Shown: piece after piece, positions 10,330 through 24,000 of the stretch | Position numbering within the stretch: the stretch's first letter is position 1 | Layout: every line of letters starts with the position of its first letter | Assembly (NCBI GenBank): GCA_022575985.1 | Contig: JAKSXM010000014.1 | Coordinates: 17,794,001 to 17,858,000 of the forward strand | DNA length: 64,000 bases | Reading direction: 5' to 3' | DNA from: Anagrus nilaparvatae | Taxonomy: Eukaryota > Arthropoda > Insecta > Hymenoptera > Mymaridae | Program-made: the position numbers and the translations under genes | Notes under the pieces: generated by a model | Databases searched by the model: none | Told to the model about the DNA's origin: nothing | What the model saw: the letters and a program-made list of their open reading frames with translations, nothing else

Positions 10330-12066
10330 TTTTGCATTTAGATTTTTGTATAGATTCTCATGTAACGCTCTTTAATTACTAACATGGTGTAGTCAAGCTT
10401 TTAAAAATTTTCAAGGTATAAAGATATAAAAAACTTGTTTTTTATAAAACCGATATAAAATCTTGAGTATTGTGATATAATTTCTTTTGCTCTAACGATT
10501 AGGAAAGACTACAGCATTTTGATAATTTATTAGCTTTATGCTTGAAAAATAATTTGCAGTAGCTTTGCAGGCAAATACGAATCGAATGAAATAGTATAAA
10601 ATTCTCTTTTCATATTGGGTTAGAACTGTTCAAACATCGCATAAGTATGCTGGAAATAATTTTTCAAACACATGTATGGTCAATCGGTGGCTCGTGTGGA
10701 AAATTTTCTAAATTTTATGAAGCATTAAATACAATTATGTAAACTTTCCTTTTAGAATAAGTATTTGTTACATTCGCTAAAATTTTAGTTATTAATATCA
10801 GCAAATAATCTCACGTTCTTAATTTTCCTTGAATTTTTTATCATTAGCATTAAATACTATTGACGCGCACTCAGAGATCAGAGCAATTATTAATTTGCAA
10901 GCATATGGCGTAGATTATTTTTTATTGTGAAAGCTCATATCAAATGCAGTGCCTTATATAAAAAATTGACACTGGTTATTTAGTAAATTGAACCATGATG
11001 CATATAATACTTCTGATGCAGATGATAATTTGAAAAATCGGACAAAAGCCACTTTGCCTAAAATTTTGCCTTAAAATCATTATAAAAGCTAGAATCTTTT
11101 AAAAAATTTTATCATAAAATATTTATATACATTAGATTGTAGGTTATTAACCAAAGTGTTTGTAAAAGAAAATGCCGGTTGAAATTGATATTTAGTTTGT
11201 TAAAAATCTAATTTTAATTATCCAATCAGCAAACAAAATGAAAATCGATATGAAAATTAAAATTTTAAAATATAATTTTATAAAATTTATTCTTATTATT
11301 AATTTATTCTCAAATGACATTTTTCTTTTGAAATCACTTGTGCGCATCATCGCCGATAGTTCTTGAATCAATGTCATAATCATTCCGTGGCCGTCTTATA
11401 TGATAAATTATGATAATGTGCAGAAATAATTCTAAAAAAAATTACTGCGTGGGATATAAAAAAATATGCTGCAAAGTTAAAAGGAAAATTTTCAAATCAG
11501 ATCTAACTCTGCGTGCTAATTGGAAAATTAAAACTATAGGTTTGATATGTTTAGAAAGGTCGTTTTTTAATACTTAAAACTATAGGTTTTTACTTTAATT
11601 TTACTTTCCAAATCATCGATAATAAAAAAAATTTTTTGAAAAATTTTATTAAGTTGGTATTTTTCTCTGTACTTGCAGAAATAAGTGAAAAGGGAAATAC
11701 TTATGCAATTATATTTTTATAAAATACTAATCAACGACAAACAAATTGATTTGCTGTTAGCAGAAATATTCCGCTTGCGGCTAGCAATTTTTTTTCTTGC
11801 TCAAATTTTTTTAATTTTCATTACGTTCCAGATCATTTACAATCGTTTGTACAAGAAAAAAATTTCGCTAGCCAGAGTTTAAAATAACCAAAATCAGTAT
11901 AATTACTGAATAAAAGCGAATGTAATATTATATAATAATAAATTTCTGAAAGATCAATATTATTTTTTAAATAATTAAGTATATAGTATAGATGTGGACT
12001 CTTATTTTGTAGACAATTTTTTGCTAATATATTAGGTACATAGTATTTTGAAACGAATTAAAATTT

Positions 12067-12262
12067 TTTTGGCTCACTGAACACGAATATGATTTTTTCT
12101 ATTGCCCAAATTAGTCCAGTAGCCTTCTGTAGAAATTGTCAGTAAAAAGTTACAAAAAATAAATATTAATTCCCTGGGAAAGTAACCTTACTGAATTCGC
12201 ATAATAGCACTTGAATAAAAACAAGTTTCATATTCGTATTCCGCGACCCTAAAGATATAATT
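12067..12262. repeat. Eroded relic of the CTGATCACGAATTT fold-back family
   Basis: TTTTTGGCTCACTGAACACG at the left mirrors CATATTCGTATTCCGCGACC at the right, both decayed forms of the GGGTCGCTGATCACGAATTT module of the element at 3481-4954. The termini are not recognisable. Confidence 0.45.
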
Positions 12263-13727
12263 AACATGAGCAAAATTTTAGAAATAAATCAAAATTGCCT
12301 ATTGCTAGCATGAGTAAAAACAAAAAATATATGATATTCGCATATCCATCAACAAAAAAAGACTACGAAATAGGGATCCACGCCTACACTAGTATAAATA
12401 AAAACAAAGTATTTAAGTATTTTCTAAGCTCTAAATGTATATATAAAATAATAAATGTTCAAATAATTATTTCAATGACTATTTGTATTATAAATTTTAA
12501 AAAAAATTTTTTAAGAATTATTGTTAAATGATTATATCTAGTCTATTTTATCAAATTATACAAACTAACTTAAAATTTTGAACATTTGAAAATTGTAAAT
12601 TTTATACTGTACATACTTTAAGAAATTATAACTGTAAAAATTTTTTTGCACCGCAAACTTGCTGCGTCTAAAATAATCATATTAGCAGATTTTAAACGCA
12701 GCAATGTTACTGTATAATTTTAGGAAATTTAATTAAATAAGGAATTAACTTTACACTTACGAGGAAAGTCTCTGGTCATCATGCCATTTAGCTAGAGGAA
12801 TTAGTTTATTATGTCAAAATTAGCCTACTTAGGAAAAAGGAAGAACTAAAAGATTTTTGATTGGTCTATTTTTATGATTAAGGATTACATGCAATTTTTT
12901 TCGTTATTAGCGATTTTGAATATAACAAAATGTAAATACATGGGTGTTATTTTACATAATTAACTGTTTCCTGCATGAATTTAATGGTAAAATTTAGCTT
13001 TCCAAAGGCAAATCCTCCTCTTCTTTGTTACTAATTGAGATTTATGGTAAACTAAAGACATTAAGCATTCTCAAATGTAAACTAAAATTTTGTCATTGAC
13101 TTATTTTGTTCCATTATTTAATTAAATTGCCATTAAGATCTATACAACTTGGTGACTTTAAAATTAATTTTAGCTGTATATTTATGTTACACTTGGTTTC
13201 GGGACCAAAGAGTGAAAAATAAAACACTCTTAAAAATGTTTAAAAATAATTTCTATTTTTTTAGGTATATGAGATCTTCTTTCAATTCTATACCATAAAC
13301 AAAGATCTTGCCTTATACATAAAAAACGACGCTTTAATAAAAGTTCCTTGTTGTAAAAAAAAGTCAAATTGTTAATTAATCAATTAAAAAAGATTGAAAC
13401 TTTATTTAAATTGTATTATATTATATAAAAAATTTGTTTATCGAATGCTATTTTAATTGTTATTGTTAATAATATAAATAAATTTATATATTATATACAT
13501 ATTTGTACAGCACACAATATTATATATCAGTTTTATACATATATATATTTTTAAATATAAATTAAATGTAAATAATTTTAAATAGTAAAACATTTTAGCC
13601 ATTAAAAAATAAAATTTTTTCTCGCTGTTTTAAAATCACAAGCAAAAAAAATATATAAATGCAATGGGAGGCCACTATGTTTGAATCGCTTAATTAAAAA
13701 TAATTGAAAAAGATCCCTGAAAAAAAA

Positions 13728-13800
13728 AATAAAGAATGGTCCAAATTGCACGTAAATTACCCTCCAAGACGAAGCCGAGCTTTCTTGCCACTACGTGAAA
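13728..13800 (+). repeat. Hairpin-core repeat family H, partial copy
   Basis: AAAGAATGGTCCAAATTGCACGTAAATTACC followed by an AGCCGAG segment matches one half of the family-H core; the second hairpin arm is missing. Confidence 0.5.
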
Positions 13801-14748
13801 AATATTTTTATTTTTTATATATTTAATATTAGCTGCTCTCCCAAAAGTTCATATAAAAGTATTCGATTTTTTTTATTTGTAATAAAGAGCAAGTAAAAAA
13901 TTTTTGGTAATTTTTTACTTGATTTCAGCTAAAAAAATGAGAGCAGTAAAATAATTTTATCAACGCCAAAATTTTGGCCCAGAATAAAAAAATGGAAATC
14001 ACAAAGCTAAATTAATTTAGTTAGTATAATCTCAGTCAGTGTTGTAAGTTAATTGAAAATTAACATAAAAATTACAATTTACAAACCAATTGATTTATAT
14101 ATAAAATCAATATAAAAATCCAAAAATGATTTAACCTAGGGTATCAGGGATATTTTTAATTTAGCGAATCAAACGTAAATAATTTTTAACATTATTTCTT
14201 CTATGATAATTATTTTTTAATGGCTGAAACTTAAAAAATTAGGAATAAAATCAATTAATTATTTAATTTTATTCTTATAAAATTCAAGAACAAATTAATT
14301 TATTGAAAAGGCTTATTTTCAGATTTACGTATGCAAGTAGAGTTATTTGTTATAATTAACTTTTAATGTAAATAAGAATCCATTTTAATGTAAAAAAGAA
14401 CAAAAAAAATTTCTTAAAAGTACAAAATTTATAATTTGTCGTTGTAAATTGGGTATACCAAGGAGTATACTTAAATTTCGTTTTATTTTAAAAAATCTTT
14501 TTAAATAAATTTAAAAATTTTCTATTATTACTTATTATATGAACACTGTTAGTTTATTAAAAATATTAAAGAAATGTTATTAATTTTTTAATAAAAATGT
14601 TTCATTAAAAAATTCTTTTTTTTAATGAATTAATAAAAGAAAATATTTTAAGCTTATAAAACTTTTTTTATTTATTATTATTTGTATAATTTATAATAAA
14701 AATAACATATTCTCATCTTCACAAAATTTGAACAATAAAATACACATA

Positions 14749-14754
14749 TTTATT
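14749..14754 (-). terminator. Candidate poly(A) signal of SAP130
   Basis: AATAAA on the minus strand, about 60 bases past the SAP130 stop codon. Confidence 0.45.
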
Positions 14755-14811
14755 AAATCCAGCACACTTATATATTACATATTATTTTATATTAATTAAA
14801 AAAAAACTTAT

Positions 14812-17800
14812 TTATTTATCTCTCTTCTTTTGTATCCTTTTATTATTATTACTAGAACGTTGCAACATTTCTGCAACATGTGACTTGTGTTGAAAAATAG
14901 CAATAAGTTGTGTACGAGCTTCGCTCATCCCTTCGCTTATTAATATACTTCTTTGCATATTTCCTTTTATTAATTCGTTAGCCCTTTCTAAGCCTTCATC
15001 TGGTCTACTCTGTCTATTTTGTTGTGATTCCAGCATCATTAACGTGCTTTTTAATTTATCATGTACCTGTTAATTAAATTTAATTTTTTGAGTATATTTA
15101 TAAAATAAGGTTGTTATTCAAAATATAGTTGTGTTAATTGTGTTCTGGAATTTGGGTAAAGGGCTAAAATAATCATCTAGATGTGGACTTTGTTTAACTA
15201 AAAATTTTTTTTTCTTGATGCAATTTTCTATTAGATATATATTTTTGGAGTCCATAGTAAGAGTGCTTTAATTTTTCAAAAAATTTACATCCGTTTTTGC
15301 TAAACATTCTATTTCTTAAATTAGTCAATTTCAGGCTATTTTTTACACTTTAGAAATATATATTTTTCATTATTTATTTCATAATTAATTTTGGGTAATT
15401 ACTTGCTAAAGGCAAGAATATCTCATCTGTTTTTCGTTTTTTAATCATGTTTCATAATAATTATATTTTTGCTTTAAAAAAAATTTGTTATGATAGCTAT
15501 TTGTTATGATGAGCATAAATAAATAATATTCGAAGGGGAAAGAATATTTGAAATGCACGAGGGAATTTTGTTTGATCTGGTATACACCGACAGTTCTAAG
15601 AATCATTTGCTTCTTTGCCGTTAACATAAAGCTTCTGATTTATGAAACCCACATTATTTCATGACAATTTTGAACATCTCCACCGGGTGATGGCTAAAAG
15701 ACATGCTATCTCATAGCCAAAAAAGAAGAAGAAGCTTTTTCAACATAACTTTTTTCTCAATTGAAATAATTTTTTTGTATTATATACAATACAATTGATC
15801 TATTTTTCAAATTTTTAATGATGGAGAAAAACCTCCATGAGGTGTTTTAGATTCTATACAAATATAACATAACTTTTAACAAGAAATTCAACTCTGGAGG
15901 ATTCCCAGGAAGGCACCTCAGTATAAATAACACATTTATTAATGCTTGAAGACACAAAGAAAAATATTAGCTTTTGGGAAGAAATACAAAAATGCAAAAT
16001 CCAACTTTGGCCACCGAAATCGGGTTAAATTTAGTGTTTATGTTATGCCATATAATGGAAAAATATGAATCTAAACTAAAAATTAATTTACTAACTTGTT
16101 TTTCAAGTTCTGCAAGATCTTCCATTTGAGCTGTTAGGTGGTACACCTTCCAACCATTCACTTTTTGTAATACATGTTTCTGCTGAGCAATTTCATTAAC
16201 AGTTGGTCTTCTCTCTTCTCTTGGCCTTACATCACTAGGACGTCTGTAATGATTTTGTCTTCCAGTCCATTTGCACTTCCATGAAGTTGCTAATAATCAA
16301 AAATATCATTAAATACTTTTAATATTAATATTAAATTAAAAAACTTACCTAATAAACTTGGAGCTGGCTTTTTCTTTATATTGTCAGTTTGTTTATTTTC
16401 TTGATTTTGGCTTGAAGAAATTAATTTTCTTTCCATAAATTTATCCTTTTCATCTTTTATTTCTTTTTTTATTTTTTCTTCAGTTATAAATTCCATTTCC
16501 TCTTCTGTGCACCTTGATTCTGATAATTCAACACCAGTTAGTTGTTGCTTACGAGGTTTCTTTCTAGGAGACATTTCGGCTACAGTATTTATAGTTATAA
16601 GAGAATGATCTGGTTCATCATCAGGTCCAGGTGAAGAAGTAGCTGAAACTGTAGTAGAACCAGAGCTGTGATTACCACTGCCATCTCTATCTTCTTTTGG
16701 TGAACCCGGTGGGCTAGATATTAATGAGGATGCAGGTAAAGCGGCTAATACAGGAGCCAAATTTTTAGCTATCCCTATAGAACAATATTTTATAAAAATT
16801 GTATAAAAATTTGTGTGTGTAAGTGATTGTAAAAAAACATTTAAACTTCTGAAACTATAAATTACCTTTCCCAGGTGAATTTTCATGCTCTCTTTTTCTA
16901 AGTATGCTTGGCCGAGGAGATGAATTTGGTTTTGCAATGGGTTCTTCATATCCTGGCTCTACAAGAAGCCTTACCGGCTGAACTGTTGTTTGACGATACT
17001 GTGAATATGTATCTGAATAAAAAAAAATTGCAAAAAATTATTTAAAAAAACATCAAGAGAAAGCTTTTAAGCTTTAGAATTAAAGTGACTTATTTATCAG
17101 AATCAACATAAAAAATGTTTAGAATTATGAAGGAATTGTATAACTAAAATTAATCTGATGTGAAAAAAACTTTGATATCTATAAATAATGAATCTATATT
17201 ATTTTTTTTTATTAATAACTTACTTGAATTATCTACTGAGTAATAAGTATGCAAAAATTGATTTTGATTTTGATTTTGAATTAGTTGCGAAGTTGTGCTG
17301 GTAGAAGCAATATTACTATTGCTATTAATCCCAGTAGATGGAGGTAAAGTTGTTTGCTGTTGCACTGTTTGCTTTAACTGTACATTTTGTATATTTTGAT
17401 TTTGTGCAACTTTCAAAGGAATTGGAGTAACTCTTGCGGGTGTTAATGGTAATGAATGTAATGACATACTAGTAATTCTAGCAACATTGGCTGGCCCAGC
17501 TTGAGATACTTTATTTACATTTGTAGGGTTAGTTGTTGTTGAAATCACTCTAGAAACTTCTTGTGATAAAGTAAAATTAGCAATTGGAGTTACAGTTTGT
17601 AAAATAGGAGCTGTTGGTTGAGATTGTTGTTGTTGTTGTTGCTGTTGTTGTTGTGGTTGTTGTTGTGGTTGTTGTTGTGATAGTTGTGACTGTTGTTGAC
17701 TTTGTGCCTACAAAATAAAAACTTTATCTAATTGCTGCATAAAAAGTTTATTTTTTCATGCTCAATCATTAAAAGAATCAAATCTGACAGAAAATTCAAA

Positions 17801-19190
17801 AAATAAACATACATTGTGTTGGGGAATCACAATACGATTAGGAGCAGCACCTGCTGTTGTAGTTGTTCCAATTGTTAATTTTTTTGCAGGTAAAGCTTGC
17901 AAAGTTCCAGGTATTCTACTTGGATTACCTATTACTGAAGCTGGTATTGATATGCGATTTACTCCAGAAGTTGTTAAGGTTCTTGTAGTCTGATTGGGCT
18001 AAGATAATAAATATTAATAAATCATAATTATTGAAAATTAAATTTTTACATTTTTTATAATAAAAAGTTATGGCTGAACTATAATTAGTATGCATATTAT
18101 TTAAATTTAGTATTCATTGTTTTAAAGAAAAAAATTGAAATATTTCATAATCTGATCTAAGGTGGACATTTTTCATGTTATTTAATTTTGGAGTACTGGT
18201 TTATTTTAAAATATGGTTTATAATACTAACTTGTACTATTTGTGCAATTGGTCTTCCTGTCTGAGATGCTTGAGTTGTTGTAACTTGAATTAATGGAGGT
18301 CTATTAGTTGCAGTAGGTATCCTAGTAGCAACATTGCTATTGTTATTATTACTATTATTCTGAAGCAATGGAGCTATTAAATTTGATGCATTACTTGTAA
18401 CAACAATTCTTTGACCTGGTCTACAAGCTTGGACTGGTGTTACCAGCCGAGGTGTATAACCAGCTGGTGTAGTTGGTCTTGCAGGGCGAGTTACAACTGG
18501 TACCGGATGTCTCTGAGGTTGATAAACAATTGATGGGGTTCTTGGTTGCCATTGAGAAGGAGTTGTTACAATCATTCCTTGTACAGGTTTTTGTGGTTGA
18601 GTTTGATTTGCAGTTGTTGGGTTAGGAAAACGAGAGACAGTTCTAAGTAGTAGTTGCTCACCAGACCCTACTCGAACAATAGTACTACCGGTTCTAGGAG
18701 TTGATATATTAGCAACTGCAGCAGGGCCTCTTGGTACATGATAAACAGGTATACTGGTAGAGGAAACACTTGTAGATATTTGCACAGTTGATGCTCTACC
18801 TTGTTGTATGTGAGATTGAGTTTGACGATCTCCTGCATTTATTACAGTTGGAGGTATTAATCGAACTGCTTGAGCAGTTGAAGACACTGTATTAGCTAAT
18901 TTACTGCTATCTATAGAAGAAACGATATTTGAAGGAACAGTTGATTTCATTAAAATCTTAGAATTAAGATCTAATGATACAGATTTTCCTACAATTGTCC
19001 CGGGTCCGGTTACAGGAACCGTTTGAATATTTTGAACATTACTAGTAGGTACAACATTTTGAATGTTTTGTACATTTTGAACAGATTGCACAGTTTGTAT
19101 GGTAGTCAAATTTTGAGGTACTGTCTGTAAAGTAACTTCTGCCAAAGATTTTTCATCTTTACTGTCACTTGCAACTCCGCTAACATTCAT
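14812..19190 (-). CDS. SAP130: SAP130, Sin3 histone deacetylase corepressor complex subunit
   Basis: Seven coding exons: 18231-19190, 17813-17998, 17224-17707, 16866-17012, 16349-16774, 16096-16289 and 14812-15066. All splice phases match and give 883 residues, somewhat shorter than vertebrate SAP130. Residues 1-590 are low-complexity and rich in Thr, Val, Gln and Pro, with a polyglutamine stretch near 384-409. The PRPSILRKR motif follows near 575. The conserved C-terminal domain (about 735-883) carries SDVRPREERRPTVNEIAQQK, GWKVYHLTAQM, NELIKGNMQR and SEARTQLIAIFQHKSHV, as in the SAP130 C-terminus. In the family this protein scaffolds the Sin3-HDAC repressor in the nucleus. Exon 1 holds the first ATG of the frame. 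It is head-to-head with SMAP, and the upstream exon is presumably preceded by untranslated sequence that I cannot define. Confidence 0.95.
17610..17705 (-). repeat. Polyglutamine-coding CAA/CAG tract in SAP130 exon 3
   Basis: Mostly CAA codons with interspersed CCA and CAG code QQQ-rich residues directly after the exon 3 acceptor. It is likely to be length-polymorphic. Confidence 0.85.
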
Positions 19191-21017
19191 TTTTCTTTAT
19201 TATATTATTTACACAAAAAATAATGCTTAAATTATTTTATATACAAACATTATACATTAATAATATCGTACAATCTTTTTGGTAAAGTTATTTTTGAATT
19301 GCTTAAAATTCTAAGTAATGAAAGAATTATTTATAAGCATGTATAAATATATTACACAATATAAAATAACAAAATTTATGACCGTTTGTTATTAAAAACT
19401 ACTAAAGGTTAGAAAATTCATTTTTGAAATTAATTTTACATATTAATCGGTTCACTTATGAATTATTTTAATAAATATTAAAAAAAGAGATTTTTTTTAA
19501 ATAATTTATTCACTAACAAAATTAATTTTTTAAGAAGGCTTCATACCGATTAATTTTTTTTTTACAACTCTGAAATTAAGATCTATATTCTTACAAGTTC
19601 TAAAAACAAACATTTCTACAACTAGCAGTAACTAATTAAAGCTTAAATTTAATGAGATTTAATTTTCAAGATACATTCAAATAAAAAATTTTATTTGCTA
19701 ATTTATTATACGTAATTCTTTTTCTCTTCACTATTTTATTATAATTGAGGATGTAGTAATATATTTATTTACTAAACAAATTATTTCCACTGTTTCCGAA
19801 GTTCTTGACGCGGCGCGCGGCATTTTACAGAGTGAGCGTTGAATACGACACATGCGCAATAAGTGTGCGCTTTACGCATAATTTTAAAAAATTTTAGACA
19901 TTTTAGACAAATTGATTTTGAAAAATTTTAGTAAGGTCGTTTAAAATTTTTTTAGAATATATTAGAATTTAAATCTCAAGCTAAAGTTTCCTTGTATAAT
20001 ATTTTAGATTAAGAAAAGGAAATGATAGAATAGGCATTTGAAAACTTTTATGTCTCAAGCATAAACTGACTCCATCTTGTGAATGCAAAGTTTGGCTTTG
20101 TGACGTCATTATAGTTTAATCCTCCAATAGAAGAAATTATGTATTTCAATTGGACGATAAGTTTTGTTTACAATTTTAAAAATGTATACTTATACCTCTA
20201 ATTTGCTCATTGTTCATTAATTATTTATTAATATACTGCATTATGTAACATAATAGAAATCTCATAAATTATAAAGAGTATGTGTACTAAGGACAATTTT
20301 AAAAGTTTATTTTAATATGGTTACCAGTTTCATCATTTTTTTAGTGACAAATTCACAAATGTAAATAAAAAATAGAATATGAAATTTGCAACACAAAATT
20401 CTAATTAAGTATAAGTTCTTGTGACTTTATCGCTTTACTTATGTCACAGGCATAAAAAATCAATTATTCAAGCTATTATATATTTCAACTATTTAATTAC
20501 AGATTTAAAATAATCTACAAAACGCGCGGGTCTGAAACTTACAGGTTGTCCAAGTTAACGATATAAACTGCATTTTTTTTTTAATTGGTAACTCTGAAAT
20601 TTCATTATTTTTATCTAATTTTTGTTGCAGAAAATTTTAGTTATTGTTTGCAGTACAATAAAATAATATAAAACACAAGCTTATATTGTTACAATTATAT
20701 TATTGTCATTGTGAATTATCTATCTAGCGTTTGATATATAAAAATGTATAGCGCGAGCGTCATGCGGCACTGAAGGTCCTCCTCCTCTATTGCCTTTTCT
20801 CGACGTCGTCAGGTCTATGTGCTCCGGTTTTCAAAGACAATAAATATAAAAACAAAAAATTTTGTTGTGTTCGTTAAAATGTTGCATTATATTTGTAAAT
20901 AATAAAAAAAATTTAGTGTACATTAGTTTTGTATCGTTTAAAATTTTATTAAAAATTAAAAATTTTAAGTCTTAAAAAAGTGAAGTAGGTTAAAGAAATA
21001 AATAAAATATCGCAAAA
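19191..21017. promoter_or_regulatory. Shared head-to-head promoter region of SAP130 and SMAP
   Basis: About 1.8 kb separates the two start codons. Two GC-rich patches stand out from the AT-rich background: 19806-19880 (GGCGCGCGGC and CATGCGCAATAAGTGTGCGC, the latter NRF1/ewg-like) near SAP130, and 20745-20830 (AGCGCGAGCGTCATGCGGC) near SMAP. They are good candidates for separate CpG-type core promoters. No TATA box is convincing; start sites are not determined. Confidence 0.4.
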
Positions 21018-24000
21018 ATGTCATCGCGTGTTGAAAAAGAACGTACTGAACGTGCAAAGCAGATTCAAGACAAGTGTCAAACACTCCTCACACAGATGCT
21101 ACGAGATGAGGATAACAAGTATTGCGTTGACTGTGATGCTAAAGGTATTGTATCCCTAACACGATATGCCACGAATACCTTTTTTAATTATTGTGATTCC
21201 ATAAGGATAGGGCATCATTGATAATATATGATGAGTGAAGAATTTAGGTTAAATTTGATAAATTTAATTATATATAGCATTTACAGTATAAGCTCATTTA
21301 TTTATTAAATGCATTTACAATTGCAAAAATTTTTAAATCCATTTATAGGTATCAGTTTAGTTTGCATTCATTTTTTTATAAAAGTAAATACCCATTTTTT
21401 GAATAATAAATTTTGAGTACCAAGCTATGTAAATTTTATTTATAATAATAAATTTAACAAATATTATCATGAATACTCAATCGTTTTGAAAGCGAAAGGA
21501 AATAGGGGTTAAAAAAAGCGATTATAATTCGTGTAAAGTTTTTTAAAATAAATAAAATAAAAAAAATTTGATAAAATTTAAAAAAAATACACACATTTAA
21601 ATAATTATCAAGCTTTTAATATTCATATCGTTTCCCTGATAAAAAGCACATTATTTTATAAAAATGTAATGAACATTCCATAAAGCATGCGGAATTTTAT
21701 TAGACTTTTATTAAATTTTTTATAATATAAAATTTTTTCAATAAAAATTGATTTTTTTTTTATGAGTTATGAATATGTCAATGTAAAGCAACAGTAAAAG
21801 TTTTATTTATTATTTATATTTTTTAATAATTATTCATTGTTATACATAATTACAAATAGAGATAATAGGTACTATTTTATATTTTTATTAGTTTTTGTTA
21901 GGCAAGCCTAATTAAGGGTAATTTTTTTTAGTCAAATGAACTTGACATGATATAGCAGGTTGAATGTCAGGTGTACATAAAAAAAATACCAGAAATGGAA
22001 GAAAAATCAATTTTTAAAAGTACCTGCTGTTCAATAAACTGAGCAATAAACCATACTTATTGATTACATTTGTTTGGAAAAATTCTATTCATAGGTACTA
22101 CTGTTAAAAATTAGGACGAAATTTAAAATTTCAATCTTGTATACATTGTGCATTGTTTAAAAATTTTTGAAGAAAACCTTGAATTTTCGTAATTTTATGC
22201 ATAAGAATAAAACAACGTCAAAAGAATTTTAAATCAATTTTTAGTTACAATGAACAGCAAATGAATAATGTGATCGGTCAAATTTATATTAATTATCGAT
22301 TACTGTATTTTTATGCATATAATTATTGAGATTCTTATGTTTATTTTCTTAATTTACTTTTTTTTCACTATATTTGTTATATAAATTTGAAAGTTAAAAT
22401 TTTAAATTTATTTACTAAAATCAAGCATTTTTTCAATCGAATCTTCATTTAGTATATAAATCCGAAAAAAAAATTTCCATTTTTAGGGTAATAAGCATTT
22501 TTACTCCTAAAATTATTACCCCTTTCATTTTTGAGGTTCCCTAGTAAAAAAAATAATACAAAGCAACAGAATAAGTCCTGGGAAGATTCTGGACAGAATG
22601 TCTGTCGCCTGATGATAATTTGAAAAAATTCTTTCTCGATTTTCAGATTTTCCAGGAAAATTTACTATAATCTCCGTTTTCAGACAAAATTTAGATGTTT
22701 CTAAGACGCTGTTAAAAAAAAATCAAAATTTCATAAATATTTTTAAAAAAAAAGTCTTTTTCTTTTTTTTTTTTGTACATTCTACAGAAATTTTTTTCAA
22801 TTTGCCAAAAAAGGAAGTCTTTCGAAAATTTTTCTGAGAAATTCGAAAATTGAATAACAACTTTAAATTCTGTATAAAATCAGCCCAGATCACAGAAAAA
22901 CTGTTGCTTTTAAGTTATTTTTTTTTACCAAGATTCCATATCATACTCATTTTTCAAATATAGGTCCATAGTTTTACATTCAGAATATATTTTATGGATA
23001 AAAAATGCATTGCAATATTTTAAAAATATTTGCATTTGAAATCCAAGTAAATTACGATAAAAATTGATAGAAATGCAGCATTAAAATATTATCAAGCAAA
23101 AACTAAGCTTACACTTTCACTGAAAATGACCACTTTAAGCTCTATAGTGGTTAAAGGATTTTTTGTTTTTTTCAACTATCTCAAACTCTCTATTTAGGAT
23201 AAAATAACTTTTAAGTACTAGTTTTACATTTAAAACTTCCTTTGCTTTTTTTTCACTTTTTTTTAAATATTTTAATAATTTTTCTGCAATAAGTAAAAAG
23301 TAAAAATTTTTTTTATTATACCTAAAATATCTTCGATTTGCCCAAAAAATGATTTTATGCATTATTCTCGTAGTTTTAAGCTCTAGATAATGATTTTCAG
23401 TAAAAAAGTTAATGCTTTAAATTTTAAATTTAAAATTCAAAAAACAGAAATTTGTTCTATTTCAGAAATATACAATATTTTTGAATATGAGGATTCTTGA
23501 ATCATTTAATTTTTATTGCTAACGATTTTTAATAATATATAAAAATTAAGCAGCTCTCGTATACTTTAAATTTAAAAAATAGATTTCAATATATTTCAAA
23601 TAAATTTCAAAAATGTTATTTTACAGGTCCAAGATGGGCTAGTTGGAACCTTGGAATATTTTTATGCATCCGGTGTGCTGGAATACATAGAAACCTTGGT
23701 GTTCACATTAGTAAAGTAAAATCTGTAAATTTAGATTCCTGGACTCCAGAACAAGTTGTGGTACTTACGAAAAAAAAACATAATATTAATTTTTCTATTT
23801 AAATATTATGTTCAATGATTTTTAGAGTTTGCAACAAATGGGAAATTCCAGGGCAAGAGCTGTATATGAAGCAAATCTTCCCGATACATTCAAAAGACCG
23901 CAAACTGATTGCAGCTTGGAAAGTTTTATAAGAGCAAAATATGAACACAAAAAATATATTGCTAGAGAATGGGTGCCTCCAACATTGCCAAAAGTAATTT

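Larger units (their letters stand above)
10330..14811. other. Intergenic DNA between convergent PEDS1 and SAP130
   Basis: AT-rich sequence with no recognisable gene. Short open frames here (for example 11192-11383, 11685-11882 and 12295-12531) are of low complexity. It holds an eroded fold-back relic at about 12067-12262 and a family-H relic at 13728-13800. Confidence 0.7.
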
